From NCBI RefSeq assembly GCF_002258785.1, contig NZ_NOYI01000009.1, forward strand, positions 248,001 through 312,000: a DNA stretch of 64,000 nucleotides. Direction: 5' to 3'. This DNA is from Rhodococcus sp. 06-235-1A. GTDB lineage: Bacteria > Actinomycetota > Actinomycetes > Mycobacteriales > Mycobacteriaceae. The notes beneath the pieces are model-generated. The model was given only the letters and a program-made list of their open reading frames with translations, was not told the origin of the DNA and did not search any database. Below are positions 18,001-29,988 of the stretch, in pieces. The number at the start of each line of letters is the position of its first letter. Within the stretch, counting starts at the first letter, position 1. A program made the position numbers and the translations under genes.

Positions 18001-21000
18001 CGAACATGCCGACAACGTCGTCCAGTGCACCCGATCCGCGGCCCGACACCGGGGTGCCGACGGGGATGTCCGTGCTGCCGGTCAGCCGGGCCAGCAGCGC
18101 GCCGTACGCCGCCTGCAGCACCATGAACACCGAGGATCCGGTGCTACGGGCCAGTGCCCTCACACCCGCGGTCGTCTGCTCGGACAGTGAGAACTGCACG
18201 GCGCGTCCACGTTTGGACGCCATTGCCGGTCGGGGCCGATCCGTCGGGAGATCGAGTACCGCAGGCAAGCCCGCCAACGTCTGCGTCCAGTACCGAACCT
18301 GTTGCGCCAGAACGGAAGCTGGATCCCGGTCGCTGCCCAACACCGTCCGCTGCCACACGGCGAAGTCGGCGTACTGCACCGGTAGCGGCGTCCACTGCGG
18401 CGGGGTGCCGTGTGCTCGCGCCCCGTAGGCCAGCGCGACATCGCGTGCCAAGGGCGTCATCGACAGCCCGTCGGCGCAGATGTGGTGCACGACGAGGACG
18501 AGTACGTGGGAGCTAGGTCCGGTGCGCAGCAGAGCGCCGCGTAACGGAACGCTGTCGGTGACGTCGAACCCGCGTCCGATCACCGCCGCCACTCGGGCCA
18601 GCACCTCGCTGTCGTCGACGTCCACCGGGCATAGGTCGAGCGCCACGCTCCGGGCGATCACCTGTGCGGGACCGTCCCCGATCACCGGGAAGTAGGTTCG
18701 CAACGACTCGTGTCGGGCCAGCACATCGTCGACGGCGAGTTGCAACGCCGCACCGTCGACGGTGCCGTCCAACTGCACCGCGAACGCAATGTTGTACGCG
18801 GCCGACGTCGGATCGAACCGGTTGAGCAACCACATGCGCATTTGCGCGAACGACAGTGGGAGCACCGCCGGTCGCGGACCGGCGACGAGCCGCGGCAACG
18901 CGGAGCGTTCGGCCGAGTCCACCGCCACCGCCAACGACCGCACGGTCGCGGACTCGAACAGGGTGCGCACCGGAAGTGCAGTGCCTGCAGCGTCGTTGAT
19001 GTGCGCGATCACCCGGGTGGCCGACAACGACGTTCCGCCGAGGGCGAAGAAGTCGTCCCCGGCACCGACGGGTTGGGTGCCGAGGACCACGGCAAAGGCG
19101 TCGGCGACCATGCGCTCGGTCGAAGTGGCGGGTTCGGTGAAGGTCTGTGTCGTGACGACCGGAGCCGGCAACGCGGCCCGATCGATCTTGCCGGAGCCGG
19201 TTCGCGGGAGCGCGTCCAGAATCGTGATCGTGTGCGGCACCATGTGAGTGGGCAGGAAGCGGCGCGAGTGATGTCGAACGAGCTCGGGGTCGAGCACCCG
19301 GCCGACCGCGGGGACGACGTATCCGACCACTTGGGAACCGATCACGGCGTTCACGCACTGCGCGACGCCGTCGTATCCGGCGAGCACCGCGTCGATCTCG
19401 CCGAGCTCGATTCGGAATCCACGTACCTTGACCTGTGTGTCGCTGCGGCCGACGTACTCGTACCGGTCCTCCGGCGGGGTGGAGCCTGCAGGAACGACCC
19501 GGGTGACTCGGCGGACGAGGTCGCCGGTGCGATACAGCCTGCGGCCGTCGTGATCGGCCACGAAACGTGTTGCCGTCAGACCGAATCGACGGTGGTAGCC
19601 ACGCGCGACGCCGTCTCCGGTGAGGTAGAGCTCCCCGACGGATCCGGGCGGCACCGGATGCAGGCGGTCGTCGAGAACCACCGACTGGACTCCCCGAATC
19701 GGACCGCCGATCGTCACGGGGGCCTCGGGTACCAGAGGCCCGCCGATCGTGGCGAAGACGGTGGTTTCGGTGGGGCCGTAGCCGTTGAACAGTCGCAGGC
19801 GTTCGGCCCAGGCGTCGGCGAGGGTCGGAGGGCACGCCTCGCCGCCGACGACGATCGTGGTGGTCTCCGCAACCTCGGACGGGTCGACGGTGGCCAACGC
19901 GGCTGGGGTCACGAAGGCATGGGTGACGCGTTGCAGCACGGCCGCGAGTTCGGCGCCGCCGAGAACGTCGGCGTCGGCGATCACCATGGTCGATCCCGCA
20001 CCGACGGCCAACAGCAGTTCCAGTACCGAGGCATCGAAGCTCGGGGACGCGAAATGCAATGTGCGTGAGGAGTTGTCGAGCTCGAATCGGTCGACCAGGT
20101 CGGCGACGAGGTTCACCAGCCCGCGGTGCGAGACGACGACGCCCTTCGGCTGCCCGGTGGTGCCCGAGGTGTAGATCATGTACGCAGGGTGATCGGGTCG
20201 GAGCATCTGGGTTCGGTCGAGGTCGCCCACCGGGGTGCGGTCGTCGTCCATCGCATCGTCGGTGGAGATCCAGACGGGTCCGCTCGGTAGAGCGTCCAGG
20301 TGACGATCGTCCGTGATGCCCAGTGTCACAGCGGAATCTGTCAGCATGTAGGCAATGCGTTCGGCCGGATAGGTCGGGTCGATCGGAACGAACGCGGCAC
20401 CTGTCTTGGCCACTGCCCACGTCGCGAGCATCGAGGACACACCACGGGGCAGGGCCACCGCCACATACTGCTCCGGCCCGATTCCGCGTCGAATCAGAGT
20501 GCGCGCCAGCACGGTTGCGGCGTCGTCGAGCTGGGAGTAGGTCGCCGTCTCGGTACCGGCTTCGAGGGCCGTCGCACTGCCGCCTGCGCTCATCACCGCC
20601 CCCGCCAGCAGATCGGGCAGCGTGCGATGACCGAGTGCGGGTGCGCCGTGCAGTCGCTCTGCCTCGTCGGCCCCGAGGATCGGGATGTCCCCCACCGGTC
20701 GATCCGGATCTGCGAGCGCAGATTCGAGGACCGTGCGATACCGCTCCGCCAGGACGGCAACGGTATCTTCATCGAATATGTCTGTGGCATAGACGAACTC
20801 GACCGATGCTGTGTCCGAGGAGAAGGACGCGGTGACGTGCAGGTCGAACTTGGCCGCTACGTGTGCGGTGTCGAGCGGTCGGACGGTCAGGTCCGGCAGC
20901 TCCACCGACGGCGGTAGAGCATCCTCGATGGACAGCATCACCTGGAACAGCGGGTGATAGGCCGTCGACCGCGGCGGCCGCAGGATCTCGACCAATCGCT

Positions 21001-24000
21001 CGAACGGAATGTCGGCGTTGGCGTAGGCGTCGAGATCACGTTCGCGCACCGAGCGCAGGATCTCGATGAACGAGGCGGACGGGTCGATCTGCGAGCGCAG
21101 CACCAGGGTTCCGACGAACATTCCCACGAGGTCGTCGAGTTCGCGCTGCCCGCGCCCGGCCACCGGAGTGCCGATGCTGATGTCGGGGCTGCCCGAGAGT
21201 CGCGCGAGCGCCACCGCCAATGCCGCGTGCGCGATCATGAAGCGCGTGGTTCCGGTGCGCTCGGCCAGCGTGGTCAGCATTGCCGTCGTGCCGGGTTCCA
21301 GATCGATCGACAGTCGATCACCACGATGGGACGCCACTGGCGGGTGAGGCCGGTCCGTCGGCAACACGAGCCGCTCGGGAATGCCGTCCAGTGCGTCCGT
21401 CCAGTATCGGATCTGTTGATATGCAATCGAATCGGCGTCGTTCTCGGCACCGAGGCGATCGAGAGTCCACAGCGTGTAGTCGGCGTACTGCACCGGCAAC
21501 GGAGTCCACTGCGGGGCTTGGCCGGCGACACGGGATCCGTAGGCGATCATGACGTCACGAGCCAGTGGGTTCATCGACCAACCGTCGGCGGCGATGTGGT
21601 GGGCCACGACGACGAGCACGTGGTTCTTAGGCGTCAGTTCGAGCACCGCAACACGCAGTGGCGGGGCAGCTGTCACGTCGAATCCCTGTGCTGCAAGGGC
21701 GTACAGGGCTCCGTCGAGCATCGGCTCGGTGGTCGTGGCCACGGTGACGTCCGGGTACTGCGAGGTGACGACCTGCTCGGGGCCGTTCGGCCCGTCGGGG
21801 TAGACGGTACGCAGAATCTCGTGGCGTTCCACGACGTCCGTCAGACCGGCACGGAGCGCGTCGACGTCGAGGATTCCGGTGACGCGGAAGGCCGCCGCGA
21901 TGTTGTACGCCCCCGAAGACGGATCGAATCGGTTGAGCAGCCACATCCGGTGCTGGGCCGGGGACAACGGAATTCGCTCGGGCCGAGGGCCCGCGACGAT
22001 GACCCGATTGCTTGCGCCACGGCCGAGGCGGAGCGCCAGCGACCGGACGGTCGGGGCCTCGAACAGGTCACGGACGCCGAGGTCGGAATTGCGTTCGGCG
22101 TTGATCCGCGCAACGACCTGGGTGGCGGTGAGGGAATCACCGCCGAGAGTGAACCACGAGCGGGTCGCGCTCACGCGGTCTGCACCGAGCACCTCGGAGA
22201 AAATCTGTGCCACAGCTTGTTCGGCGTCACCGACCGGTGCGGCGAATTCCTCGGCCGACACGAGCGGGTCCGGGAGCGCGGTGCGATCGAGCTTTCCGGT
22301 CGCACCGAGCGGCATTGCATCGAGCACGACGATGTTCGACGGCACCATGTAGTCGGGGAGGGTGCGCTCGGCGTGTGCCGTGACGGCGTCGTTTCCGGCG
22401 GTGCCGACGATGTACGCGACCAGGCGGTCCGAGCGGACCACCGCGACGGCCGAGTGCACACCGTCGACCGCGAGCAGAGCCGCTTCGACCTCCCCGAGTT
22501 CGAGACGCTGACCGCGGAGTTTGACTTGGAAGTCGTTGCGGCCCAGGTACTGCAGTGTGCCGTCCTCGGACCATCGCACGAGGTCTCCGGTGCGGTACAA
22601 CCGGCTGCCCGCGTCGGTGGCGACGAAGCGAGCGGCCGTCAGGTCGGTACGAGCAGCGTAACCGCGGGCCAGCTGCACTCCGCCCAGATAGAGCTCGCCG
22701 GCCACACCGACCGGCACGGGTCGTAGCAGCGAATCGAGCACGTGGACGGTGGTGTTCCACACCGGTGCACCGATCGGTACCGGGCCCTGCTCGGCTGCCT
22801 GGGTGCGGTGGTAGGTGACGTCGACCGCCGCCTCGGTCGGTCCGTACAGGTTGTGCAGCTCGGCGTCGATCGCGTCGTGAAAGCGGTCGACGACGGCTCG
22901 CGGCAGCGCCTCACCGCTGGCGAAGACCTGCCGAAGCGAGGTGCACCGTTCGGGGGTGCCGTAAGAAAGAAAGAGTTCCAGCATGGACGGCACGAAATGC
23001 GCTGTCGTGACGCCGTGTTCGCGCACGAGTGCCGAGAGGTACATCGGGTCGCGATGGCCGTCGGGCTCGGCGATGATCGTTCTTGCTCCGACGAGAAGCG
23101 GCCAGAACAGTTCCCACACCGAGACGTCGAAGGTGGCCGGAGTCTTGTGCAACACGACGTCGTGGGCGGTGAGCGGGTACTCGTGCTGCATCCAGAGCAG
23201 CCGATTGACTATCGCCCGGTGAGAGACGGTGACGCCCTTGGGCTTTCCTGTGGATCCGGAGGTGAACAGTACGTAGGCACCGTGATCCGGTCGCAGCTCG
23301 GGCAGCGGGTCGAGTGGCCCGGTGCCGAACTCGGACAGATCCAGTGTGTCGGGATCGACGACGTCGACCGAAACGTCCGTCAGTGCGCCGAGGACCATCA
23401 CCGGCGACGCGGTGGCCATCAGGTGCTCGATACGGGCGTGCGGCATCGACGGGTCGATGGGCAGGTAAGCACCGCCTGCGGCCACCACGGCATGCACGGC
23501 AACCAGTTGATCGAGCGAACGGGCCATGGCCACACCCACCACGTCGTCCGGGCCGACGCCGGTGCTGCGTAGATACCGCGCCAGGCATCGCACCCGGGCC
23601 CAGAAGTTCTCGTAGGTCAGGCTTTTGCCCTCGAACACCGCTGCGGTCTCCGTGGCGTGCGCGTGGGCCGCAGCGGCGAGCAAGTCGACGAGGGTGTGCG
23701 CGGGCATCGGGTGGTCGGTGCGGTTCCAGGCTGCTCGACGCGAATGCTCGTCCTCGGACAGCATGTCCAGGTGCGCCACCCGGGCCTCGGGATCGCTGAT
23801 GAGGCCGTTCAGGGCCGCGCGAAAGCGCTCGGCGATCGACGATGCTCGGGCCGTGTCGAATGCTGCCGCAGCGTATTTCAGGGTCATACGCACCGTCGGT
23901 TCGAGGACGGTGATCAATGTCAACGGGTAGTGAGTGGCGTCGGCGACGCGCAGGTCGCGTACGCGCAACCCGGCGATATCGGTGTTGCGATCGAGTGCGG

Positions 24001-27000
24001 AGTGATCCACCGGATAGGACTCGAACACCGTCAACGTGTCGAAACCGGCCCCGTGACCCACTCGTGAGCGCACCTCGGGCAGCCCGACGTGATGGCTGTC
24101 CAGCAACTCCACGCTCTGGGCCTGTACGCGGGCGAGCAGTGATGCGACGGTGTCGTCCCGGTGTACGCGCACCCGCACCGGGAGGGTGTTGATGAAGAGT
24201 CCGAGGGTGTCCTCGACGCCGGTCAGATCGGCAGGCCGCCCGGAGACGGTCGCTCCGAACACGACGTCGCCTCGACCGAGTTCGGTAGCGAGCATCAGGG
24301 CCCACGCTCCCTGCACGACGGTGTTGACGGTGACCGAGAGGTCTCGCGCTGCGGCTTTCAGTGCCGTCACCGAGGCGTCGTCGAGAGGCACCGACAGCTC
24401 GGTGGGCATGCCGTGGTCTGCACCGTGAGCGGGTGCGAGCAGAGTCGGTTCCTCGACGCCGGCCAGTGCTTCGGCCCACTTGTCCAGTGCGCCGGCATGA
24501 TCGCGTTCGTCGAGCCACTTCAGGTAGTCGCGGTACGTCCTGGCCGGGATGGGGATGGGACCGTCGGCGGTGTAGAGCACCAGCAGTTCCTTGACGAAGA
24601 TCGGCATCGACCATCCGTCGAACAGAATGTGGTGGTTGGTGATCACCAGCGATGCGCCGTCCTCGGTGGTGACCAGGACGAACCGGAGCAGTGGCGGCTC
24701 GTCCAGGTCGAATCTCGCGGTACGCTCGGCCTGGGCGATGGCCGGTATGTCCGCCAGATCGGCATCCATTGTTCGCCAGGGTAATTCGACATCGTTGAGG
24801 ACCAACTGAGCCGGGGTTCCCCGGGTGTCTCGAACGAAGGCCGTGCGCAGGCTGTCGTGGCGGGCGAGCAGTCGACGGGCGGCCCGGTGCAGTCGTGCCA
24901 CGTCGATCTCGCCGCCGAGCTCGAACACCAACTGCGCTGTGTAGACGTCGACGTGTCCACGGGTGAGCTCGGAGTGAAACATCAGTCCGTGCTGGAGGGG
25001 GGCGAGCGGCCAGATGTCGTCGAGTTCGCCGAAGTCGCTCTCCCATCGATCGATCTGGCCTTGATCGACGTCCACCAGCGACACATCGGTCGGTGTCAGG
25101 CCGCCCAGATCTGCGGCGGCCGCGTGCTCGGCGAGACGGCCGAGTGCTGCCGCCCACCGATCGGCCAGACCCTCCACCTCCGACCGGTCGAGCACGTCGC
25201 GCGGGAAGGCGAACGTCGCCCGCAGCTGCCCGTTGGTGACGACTGCGTTGATGTCGAGCGCAACCGTGACCGGCATTCGATCACCGCTCCCCGAGCCGAT
25301 GTCCAGTGTCGCGTCCGGGATCCAGCCGCGTCCGCGCAGGGCGTCGGGAATGTCGGTGTCGATGCGTCCCAGGTAGTTGAAGCTGATCTGGGGCGTGTGG
25401 CACTCGGCGAGTACCGCAGCGGTGTCGTCGTTCAGGTAGCGCAACAGACCGAAGCCGCTACCCGCACCCGGTATCGCCCGGATCTGTTCCTTGATGCGCT
25501 TGACGGCCTCGGCCACCGATGTATCGCCGGCCATGATGCGCTGGGCGTCGATGCCGTCGAGCGACAGGCGTGCCGGATGGGTCGAGGTGAACCAGCCGAC
25601 TGTGCGGGACAGGTCCGCTCCGGGAACGAGTTCCTCGTCGCGGCCGTGACTTTCGATCGACACGAGGAACGAGGACGGCCGTTCGGACCAGACCGCAAGC
25701 GCCAGTGCGGTGAGCAGAACGTCGTTGACGGTGCCGCGGTAGGCACGGGTCAGTGGACCGACGAGAGCCTCGGTGATCGCGGCGGTGAGGTCGACCGACA
25801 CCTGATCGCGGGTGGCACCGACGTCGATGGCGGGATCGAGTGGACGTCGGCCGACGAGATCGTGTGGACCGTCGAGAAGTGCTGTCCAGCGGGCCATTTC
25901 CGGCTCCACCTGCGCAGCGACGTCACTCAACCCATGGGCCCACCGACGCATCGAGGTGGCCACCGGTTGCAGCACCACCGCAGACTTCGCTTGCACCTGA
26001 TGCCATGCGGCGGCGAAGTCGGGAACCAGAATGCGCCACGAGACGCCGTCGATCACCAGGTGGTGCGCGATGACGATGATCCGGCCGATGCCATGAGTGT
26101 CGATGATCTCGGGACGCCCGGTATCGGGGGCCACCCAGACGACCTGCAGCACCACACCCTCGCGCGGCCGCAGACGCGCAGCGAACACCCGAGCGGATTC
26201 GGCCAGCACGGAGGCGAACTCGCGACTACCGGGCTTGCTGGTGGTGGACACGCGCGTGACGACGGTGTCCAGATCCACGGTGCCACGGGGCCGGATGGTG
26301 AGACCGCTGTCGGTCGCGACCGAGCGCAGCGCGTCGTGGTGGTCGAGGATCGCGGCGACCGTCCGTCGCAGCCCGTCGAGTTCGAGATCGACCGGCGCGG
26401 TCAACACCACGGTCTGGTGAAATACGTTCATGTCGTCGGCTCCGGGCAGGGAGCGGACGGTCTGACTCATGATGGGGGTGAGCGGCATGTCGCCGACGCC
26501 TCCGCCGGGCAACTCGTCGAGTACCACCTGGTGTGCGGCGTCGGTCGCAACCTCCGCCAATCCGGCGACGGTACGACGCTCGAACACGTCCCGAGCCGTG
26601 ATCACCACCCCGAGTGACTTCGCTCTGGCCACCAGCTGGATGGCCACGATGCTGTCGCCGCCGAGCGCGAAGAAGGAATCGTCAACGCCCACCGACTCGC
26701 GCTGCAGCACAACGGCCATGGCCTCGGCGAGGGTTCTCTCGACCGGTGTCGCCGGGGCGCGGTATGCAGCGGTGTCGGACTCGAACGTCGGTTGCGGCAG
26801 TGCGGATCGGTCGACCTTGCCGGTGGGCGTCAGTGGGATGGTGACGAGTTCGACGAAGACTCCGGGCACCATGTGCGCGGGCAGGAACCGAGAAGCGAAG
26901 GTACGCAGGGCCGTGTGATCGAGGGACTCGGCCGTTCGGATGTACGACACCAGTATCGATGCATCGCCGCGGCGGTGGACGACCGATACTGCGAACTCGA

Positions 27001-29680
27001 CCGCCTCGTGCCGGGAAAGAACTGCGTCGATCTCACCGAGTTCGACGCGCTGGCCGTGCACTTGGACCTGGAAGTCGCTGCGGCCGACGAATTCGAGTTC
27101 GGCGGAGTCCAGTGGACCGGTCCACCGCACGATGTCCCCGGTGCGGTACAGACGACGTCCGTGGCCGAACGGGTCGGCGACGAAGCGCGCAGCCGACAAA
27201 CCGGTTCGGCGGTGGTAGCCCCTGGCGATGCCGGGGCCGCCGAGGTAGAGCTCACCCGCCGATCCCGGAGGCACTGGCCGCAGCAGACGGTCCAGCACGA
27301 GGGCGTGGGAGCCCTGTATGGGTCGGCCGATCGTGATCGCGTGCGGATCGGTCTGCGGCTGTGTCATCGTCACCACGATGGTCGTCTCGGTGGGGCCGTA
27401 GCTGTTGAACACCAACGCCTTCGGGCCGAATCGATCGACCAGGTCCGGTGGCATGATGTCACCGCCGACGACGATGGCGTCGAGGTGGTCGAGCTCGGCC
27501 GCGTCGACTGTGGTGAGCAGCGCGGGTGCGCAGATGATGTGGGTGATGCGGCGTTCACGAACGAAGTGCGTGAGATCTCCGCCGCCGACCACGGTGGGCG
27601 GGGCAACGACCATCGTCGCGCCCGCACTGAAAGCCTGGATCATCTCGAACAGCGATGCGTCGAAACTCGACGACGAGAATCGCAGCAGTCGGGACGAGGT
27701 GCTCACGCGCAGTTCGGGTCTGGCGTCCGCGGCGAATGCGGCCAGTCCGGCGTGGGTGACCAGGACGCCTTTGGGAGTGCCGGTGGAGCCGGAGGTGTAG
27801 ATCATGTACGCGGCGTGCTGCTCGGTGAGGGTTGCACGTCGATCGGCGTCGGTGATCGGCGCACTTGATCTGGCCGCGCACTCCTCGAGAAACTCGGTGT
27901 CGTCGAGCTCGAGCCAGTGCACCCGCTGCGGAAGTTGTTGTGACAGTGCCTGTTCGCTGATGCCGATCGTCACGGCGGAGTCGACGAGCATGTGCGCGAT
28001 GCGCTCGTGTGGGTACCCGGGATCGATCGGCACGAAGGTCGCACCCGTCGCGGCGACGGCCCAGAGTGCGAGGACGGAGTCCATCCCTCGGGGCAGTGCG
28101 ACGGCGACGACGCTGCCCGGCCCGGCACCGCGCGCGATCAAGGCGCGCGCAACGGCGTTGGCGCGTCGGTCGAGCTCGCGGTAGGTCAGTGCCTCGTCCT
28201 GGAACTCGACAGCGACGTTCTCTGCTGCAGTGTCGACGCCGCGGCGCAACAGGTCGGGAAAGAGTGCGGGGACAACCGCATCGGGGCCGGCCAGTGGCAC
28301 GAGTGTGGAACGCTCGGCGGCGTCGAGCACGTCGAGTTCGAGAACCGTTGTGTCGGAGTCGGCGGTGAGGAACTGCTCGAACAACATCAGGAACCGACGG
28401 TGCAGTGCCGCGAACTGCTCGCTGCCGTAGATGTTGGGGTTGCCCTCGAATTCCAAGCGGGAGCGCGTCCCGTCCGTGGACGGGTAGATGTTGATCGACA
28501 GATCCTCCACGGGGCCGGTGGAGAGCACGTTGAATTCTCCGGTGAGCGGTCCGAACGGAACCTCGGTCTCGTAGGCCATGATGTTGATCGCGGGGCCGAA
28601 GAATCCGCGAGTCTCACTGCCCTCGCCGGCGTCGCGGCGGATGTCCTCGGCTCGATAGCGCTGGTGCCGCAGTGCGCCGGTCAGTTCCAGCTGCACATCG
28701 GCAACCAGGCTCGCCGGCGTGCACTGCGGGGTGATGGGGACCCGGATGGGCAGCACGTTGGAGACCATGCCACCGGAGCGGCGCAGCAGAGCCGTCGTGC
28801 GGCCTGCCACCGGCAGGCTCAGCACCACGTCGGTGTTTCCGGTCATGCGGGCGAGAAAGGTGGCCACAGCAGCGACGGCGAGCGGAGCGAAGGCGGAGTC
28901 GAGCCGGTTCGCGGCCGTGGCCAATGCCTGCTCGATCGTGTCGGGGAGGTACCCACCGGACAGATGCGCGCATGCCGCTGGGGGTGCCACCACGCCGGTG
29001 ATGGACGGGGGCGGGGGCAGGTCGGTGGTCTTGCTCTGCCAGTACCGGCGATCCTTGGCGAAGCGTGGAGACTGTCGGTAGTGCGCTTCGGTGGCGTAGA
29101 CCTCGCCGAGCGAGCCGGCCCGGGACGGTGCGGGTTCGCGGCCTTCGCTGACGTCGGTGTAGATCGATGCGACGCGTCTCATGAATTGAACGGCACCGTA
29201 ACCGTCGAGCACGATGTGGTGGACGTGCGAGTACCAGAACGTGCGGTCGTCGGAGACGCGAAGCATCGCCCCCTTGATCAGGCGACCGTGCGTGAGGTCG
29301 ATGGCGGCGCTGTACGAGGCACGCATCCACTCGCGGGCGGCGGACTCCGGGTCCACCTCGTTGCGAAAGTCGAGTACCACGGTGTCGTCGCCCTGCTCGA
29401 CGTCGATGTACTGGTGCGGTTCTCCGTCGATCTCGAGCAGCCGCAGTGAACCCGCTCCGAATTCTCGCGCGGTGCGGCGACCGGCGTATCTCATCAGGTC
29501 GAGATCGACGGCACCGCGAATATCGAGATAATTCGCAATGGTGACGGGCACGCTCCTCAACAAATGTTGAGCAAACCAAATACCACGTTGGGCGGCAGTG
29601 AGAGGAAAAGGTTCGGTGTCTTCTATCGACGTCCGATCGAGTTCTTCTTCCCGAATCGTCAGTGAATCAACGGATTCCAA
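15029..29680 (-). CDS. Four-module nonribosomal peptide synthetase
   Basis: 4883 residues, TTG start with AAGAGG seven bases upstream. Domain order: C (24-450), A (490-960), PCP (Ser1010), E (1065-1520), C (1552-1975), A, PCP (Ser2516), C (2568-2990), A, PCP (Ser3551), C (3605-4030), A, PCP (Ser4584), TE (4640-4880). All condensation and epimerisation His motifs are intact (HHIVLDG 154, [10 protein letters not shown] 1206, HHILFDG 1683, HHIAADG 2694, HHICADG 3732). The first C domain resembles that of EntF along its length ([30 protein letters not shown]), which accepts an acyl or aryl starter. A tetrapeptide with a D-residue first and Ser second is predicted, released by the TE. No MbtH-like, hydroxylase, DHB or export genes lie alongside. 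Overlaps the mycolyltransferase gene. Confidence 0.95.
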   Translation of the reverse strand: MESVDSLTIREEELDRTSIEDTEPFPLTAAQRGIWFAQHLLRSVPVTIANYLDIRGAVDLDLMRYAGRRTAREFGAGSLRLLEIDGEPHQYIDVEQGDDTVVLDFRNEVDPESAAREWMRASYSAAIDLTHGRLIKGAMLRVSDDRTFWYSHVHHIVLDGYGAVQFMRRVASIYTDVSEGREPAPSRAGSLGEVYATEAHYRQSPRFAKDRRYWQSKTTDLPPPPSITGVVAPPAACAHLSGGYLPDTIEQALATAANRLDSAFAPLAVAAVATFLARMTGNTDVVLSLPVAGRTTALLRRSGGMVSNVLPIRVPITPQCTPASLVADVQLELTGALRHQRYRAEDIRRDAGEGSETRGFFGPAINIMAYETEVPFGPLTGEFNVLSTGPVEDLSINIYPSTDGTRSRLEFEGNPNIYGSEQFAALHRRFLMLFEQFLTADSDTTVLELDVLDAAERSTLVPLAGPDAVVPALFPDLLRRGVDTAAENVAVEFQDEALTYRELDRRANAVARALIARGAGPGSVVAVALPRGMDSVLALWAVAATGATFVPIDPGYPHERIAHMLVDSAVTIGISEQALSQQLPQRVHWLELDDTEFLEECAARSSAPITDADRRATLTEQHAAYMIYTSGSTGTPKGVLVTHAGLAAFAADARPELRVSTSSRLLRFSSSSFDASLFEMIQAFSAGATMVVAPPTVVGGGDLTHFVRERRITHIICAPALLTTVDAAELDHLDAIVVGGDIMPPDLVDRFGPKALVFNSYGPTETTIVVTMTQPQTDPHAITIGRPIQGSHALVLDRLLRPVPPGSAGELYLGGPGIARGYHRRTGLSAARFVADPFGHGRRLYRTGDIVRWTGPLDSAELEFVGRSDFQVQVHGQRVELGEIDAVLSRHEAVEFAVSVVHRRGDASILVSYIRTAESLDHTALRTFASRFLPAHMVPGVFVELVTIPLTPTGKVDRSALPQPTFESDTAAYRAPATPVERTLAEAMAVVLQRESVGVDDSFFALGGDSIVAIQLVARAKSLGVVITARDVFERRTVAGLAEVATDAAHQVVLDELPGGGVGDMPLTPIMSQTVRSLPGADDMNVFHQTVVLTAPVDLELDGLRRTVAAILDHHDALRSVATDSGLTIRPRGTVDLDTVVTRVSTTSKPGSREFASVLAESARVFAARLRPREGVVLQVVWVAPDTGRPEIIDTHGIGRIIVIAHHLVIDGVSWRILVPDFAAAWHQVQAKSAVVLQPVATSMRRWAHGLSDVAAQVEPEMARWTALLDGPHDLVGRRPLDPAIDVGATRDQVSVDLTAAITEALVGPLTRAYRGTVNDVLLTALALAVWSERPSSFLVSIESHGRDEELVPGADLSRTVGWFTSTHPARLSLDGIDAQRIMAGDTSVAEAVKRIKEQIRAIPGAGSGFGLLRYLNDDTAAVLAECHTPQISFNYLGRIDTDIPDALRGRGWIPDATLDIGSGSGDRMPVTVALDINAVVTNGQLRATFAFPRDVLDRSEVEGLADRWAAALGRLAEHAAAADLGGLTPTDVSLVDVDQGQIDRWESDFGELDDIWPLAPLQHGLMFHSELTRGHVDVYTAQLVFELGGEIDVARLHRAARRLLARHDSLRTAFVRDTRGTPAQLVLNDVELPWRTMDADLADIPAIAQAERTARFDLDEPPLLRFVLVTTEDGASLVITNHHILFDGWSMPIFVKELLVLYTADGPIPIPARTYRDYLKWLDERDHAGALDKWAEALAGVEEPTLLAPAHGADHGMPTELSVPLDDASVTALKAAARDLSVTVNTVVQGAWALMLATELGRGDVVFGATVSGRPADLTGVEDTLGLFINTLPVRVRVHRDDTVASLLARVQAQSVELLDSHHVGLPEVRSRVGHGAGFDTLTVFESYPVDHSALDRNTDIAGLRVRDLRVADATHYPLTLITVLEPTVRMTLKYAAAAFDTARASSIAERFRAALNGLISDPEARVAHLDMLSEDEHSRRAAWNRTDHPMPAHTLVDLLAAAAHAHATETAAVFEGKSLTYENFWARVRCLARYLRSTGVGPDDVVGVAMARSLDQLVAVHAVVAAGGAYLPIDPSMPHARIEHLMATASPVMVLGALTDVSVDVVDPDTLDLSEFGTGPLDPLPELRPDHGAYVLFTSGSTGKPKGVTVSHRAIVNRLLWMQHEYPLTAHDVVLHKTPATFDVSVWELFWPLLVGARTIIAEPDGHRDPMYLSALVREHGVTTAHFVPSMLELFLSYGTPERCTSLRQVFASGEALPRAVVDRFHDAIDAELHNLYGPTEAAVDVTYHRTQAAEQGPVPIGAPVWNTTVHVLDSLLRPVPVGVAGELYLGGVQLARGYAARTDLTAARFVATDAGSRLYRTGDLVRWSEDGTLQYLGRNDFQVKLRGQRLELGEVEAALLAVDGVHSAVAVVRSDRLVAYIVGTAGNDAVTAHAERTLPDYMVPSNIVVLDAMPLGATGKLDRTALPDPLVSAEEFAAPVGDAEQAVAQIFSEVLGADRVSATRSWFTLGGDSLTATQVVARINAERNSDLGVRDLFEAPTVRSLALRLGRGASNRVIVAGPRPERIPLSPAQHRMWLLNRFDPSSGAYNIAAAFRVTGILDVDALRAGLTDVVERHEILRTVYPDGPNGPEQVVTSQYPDVTVATTTEPMLDGALYALAAQGFDVTAAPPLRVAVLELTPKNHVLVVVAHHIAADGWSMNPLARDVMIAYGSRVAGQAPQWTPLPVQYADYTLWTLDRLGAENDADSIAYQQIRYWTDALDGIPERLVLPTDRPHPPVASHRGDRLSIDLEPGTTAMLTTLAERTGTTRFMIAHAALAVALARLSGSPDISIGTPVAGRGQRELDDLVGMFVGTLVLRSQIDPSASFIEILRSVRERDLDAYANADIPFERLVEILRPPRSTAYHPLFQVMLSIEDALPPSVELPDLTVRPLDTAHVAAKFDLHVTASFSSDTASVEFVYATDIFDEDTVAVLAERYRTVLESALADPDRPVGDIPILGADEAERLHGAPALGHRTLPDLLAGAVMSAGGSATALEAGTETATYSQLDDAATVLARTLIRRGIGPEQYVAVALPRGVSSMLATWAVAKTGAAFVPIDPTYPAERIAYMLTDSAVTLGITDDRHLDALPSGPVWISTDDAMDDDRTPVGDLDRTQMLRPDHPAYMIYTSGTTGQPKGVVVSHRGLVNLVADLVDRFELDNSSRTLHFASPSFDASVLELLLAVGAGSTMVIADADVLGGAELAAVLQRVTHAFVTPAALATVDPSEVAETTTIVVGGEACPPTLADAWAERLRLFNGYGPTETTVFATIGGPLVPEAPVTIGGPIRGVQSVVLDDRLHPVPPGSVGELYLTGDGVARGYHRRFGLTATRFVADHDGRRLYRTGDLVRRVTRVVPAGSTPPEDRYEYVGRSDTQVKVRGFRIELGEIDAVLAGYDGVAQCVNAVIGSQVVGYVVPAVGRVLDPELVRHHSRRFLPTHMVPHTITILDALPRTGSGKIDRAALPAPVVTTQTFTEPATSTERMVADAFAVVLGTQPVGAGDDFFALGGTSLSATRVIAHINDAAGTALPVRTLFESATVRSLAVAVDSAERSALPRLVAGPRPAVLPLSFAQMRMWLLNRFDPTSAAYNIAFAVQLDGTVDGAALQLAVDDVLARHESLRTYFPVIGDGPAQVIARSVALDLCPVDVDDSEVLARVAAVIGRGFDVTDSVPLRGALLRTGPSSHVLVLVVHHICADGLSMTPLARDVALAYGARAHGTPPQWTPLPVQYADFAVWQRTVLGSDRDPASVLAQQVRYWTQTLAGLPAVLDLPTDRPRPAMASKRGRAVQFSLSEQTTAGVRALARSTGSSVFMVLQAAYGALLARLTGSTDIPVGTPVSGRGSGALDDVVGMFVNTLVLRLDVDPSRSFTELVAQTRSVDLAAMEHSDVPFERVVEAVAPARSTAHSPLFQALIALETERPSGIELPGLHITPFPYESEVTRFDLALTITDSDGLAGSLRYATDLFDAATAGRFADLFTALLDAALADPSAPIGDLAPPRNAVLHGAVDAPVRTLGQLIDDAVAARPDAVALRWNGIDYTYRQADAYANRLARVLLGYGVGPETVVAVALPRSAESVLCTWAVTRTGAAYLPVDPAYPAERIAHMTGDSGAVLGLTSSTARRGLPSEVPWIELDDPASIAELEQASDSAITAGELSGPVSASTAAYVIYTSGSTGQPKGVVVSHRGLANLAASRRELHRVEPSSRFLHNTSPSFDMAVGEMISALSAAATLVVSPPNILGGAELAAFIRDEKVTHALMTPSALSTLDPEGLECLEVLCVGGEACSAELVAKWSRGRLMLNGYGPTEATDISTLGEVRAAEPITLGRPLHGLRAMVLDARLHPVPVGVRGELYVAGPALARGYHRRSGLTATRFVADPLSPGELMYRTGDMVRRTADGRLLYSGRSDQQVKIRGFRIEPGEVDAVLTTHTDVEVSVTLAVPGPAGEQTLVSYITGTAAPEAVREHARRSLPAHMVPSAVTVIAQVPRTGTGKLDIAALPTPVFGTSAYRPARTAAEIAVVDAFEAVLETQRIGLDDNFFDLGGSSLSAMRVIGELRARSYDIGMQSLLMDATAAAVAERISSDSVDAEELAVLLPLREAGEGAPVFCIHPILGLSWCYTGLGTHIDNPLYGLQTPAPKELPTTLAQLASRYLDEIIRVAPDGPVHLLGWSLGGVIAHEMATQLTAAGRTVASLTLLDAHHGDQGDWADAIPVADLVSGLGLDLAVPDGQVVSLDTAGTLLDSVDTGGILDRADIERLIAAAKHNHELLQQHRLGVYPGDVLFFAAGLDGGDGVGQWYPHVAGGVTVVSARATHWQMCAPATLAAIGPRIAHQLRSAEKKELTNR
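15032..15778 (-). other. NRPS terminal thioesterase domain
   Basis: Residues ~4635-4883. GWSLGG with nucleophile Ser4709, LTLLDAHH with Asp4736 and ATHWQM with His4852 form a complete triad. Resembles the EntF TE ([13 protein letters not shown]). It could hydrolyse or cyclise the chain. Confidence 0.85.
15806..18898 (-). other. NRPS module 4: C-A-PCP
   Basis: Residues ~3595-4625. LCL-type condensation domain. Pocket code DMGLCGGDIK (D4255, M4256, G4259, L4297, C4318, G4320, G4341, D4349, I4350); no known match recalled. An extra acidic residue in the pocket could favour a basic or amino-bearing side chain. Confidence 0.7.
18911..22003 (-). other. NRPS module 3: C-A-PCP
   Basis: Residues ~2560-3590. 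LCL-type condensation domain. Pocket code DALFVGGVFK; it shares D-A, G-G and F with valine codes such as DAFWIGGTFK, so an aliphatic residue is likely but not assured. Confidence 0.75.
22016..25033 (-). other. NRPS module 2: C-A-PCP, serine
   Basis: Residues ~1550-2555. The C domain follows an E domain and should be of the D-donor (DCL) type. Pocket code DVWHFSLVDK is identical to the EntF serine code; [11 protein letters not shown] and HFVPSML also match EntF. L-Ser is expected. Confidence 0.85.
25061..29623 (-). other. NRPS module 1: C-A-PCP-E
   Basis: Residues ~20-1540. A-domain core [11 protein letters not shown] at 628; ten-residue pocket code read by alignment to GrsA: DAFIVGSIVK (D674, A675, F678, I716, V737, G739, S760, I768, V769, K955). 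I do not recognise a substrate for it. The E domain ([30 protein letters not shown]) will present the residue in D form. Confidence 0.8.
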
Positions 29681-29818
29681 TGACTCGCCTCTTCGTGCAC
29701 GTAGGGGGAGCGGTTACCGGCACGCCGTCGTGCGATGAAAGGAAATCGACGTTGCCCCGAAACGTCCTCCATTGCGAACAATTCCGAATGGAGTTCCAGC
29801 TACCGGCCTATCGAGGTA

Positions 29819-29847
29819 GGTTTACACATCTGTTACCAACGGGTCAA
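29819..29847 (-). promoter_or_regulatory. Promoter candidate for the NRPS gene
   Basis: On the minus strand TTGACC (29847-29842), 17-bp spacer, TAAACC (29824-29819). This gives a leader of about 130 nt to the TTG start. I see no IdeR/DtxR iron box (TTAGG...CCTAA) in the 308 bp upstream region. Confidence 0.4.
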
Positions 29848-29923
29848 CCACCTTTGGCTCATCGTTGGAGACCTTGTGAATTGACAGAATCTCCTTCGGA
29901 CATTCGATGACACCTAACAACGC

Positions 29924-29964
29924 CGAAAGGCACTTACAGCCGACCCTCGCCGACTATAAGTGCC
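29924..29964 (-). terminator. Terminator candidate after the PhoX-like gene
   Basis: GGCACTTA (29929-29936) and TAAGTGCC (29957-29964) form an 8-bp perfect stem with a 20-nt loop, 25 bp past the PhoX stop. On the minus strand the stem is followed by TTT. It would separate phoX transcription from the NRPS. Confidence 0.5.
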
Positions 29965-29988
29965 CCGGTTCAGGCGAAACAGCTTCGG

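Noticed and set aside
18513..20420. 635-codon frame within NRPS module 3 on the same strand
   Set aside because: Arg-rich composition typical of an out-of-frame reading in high-GC DNA.
22911..25157. 748-codon open frame on the minus strand in another frame of the NRPS
   Set aside because: Shadow frame rich in Arg/Gly/Pro over the NRPS module 2; no domain, and the overlapping frame has perfect NRPS motifs.
29681..29988. IdeR/DtxR iron box before the NRPS
   Set aside because: No TTAGG/CCTAA dyad seen in the 308 bp, so iron control is not claimed.
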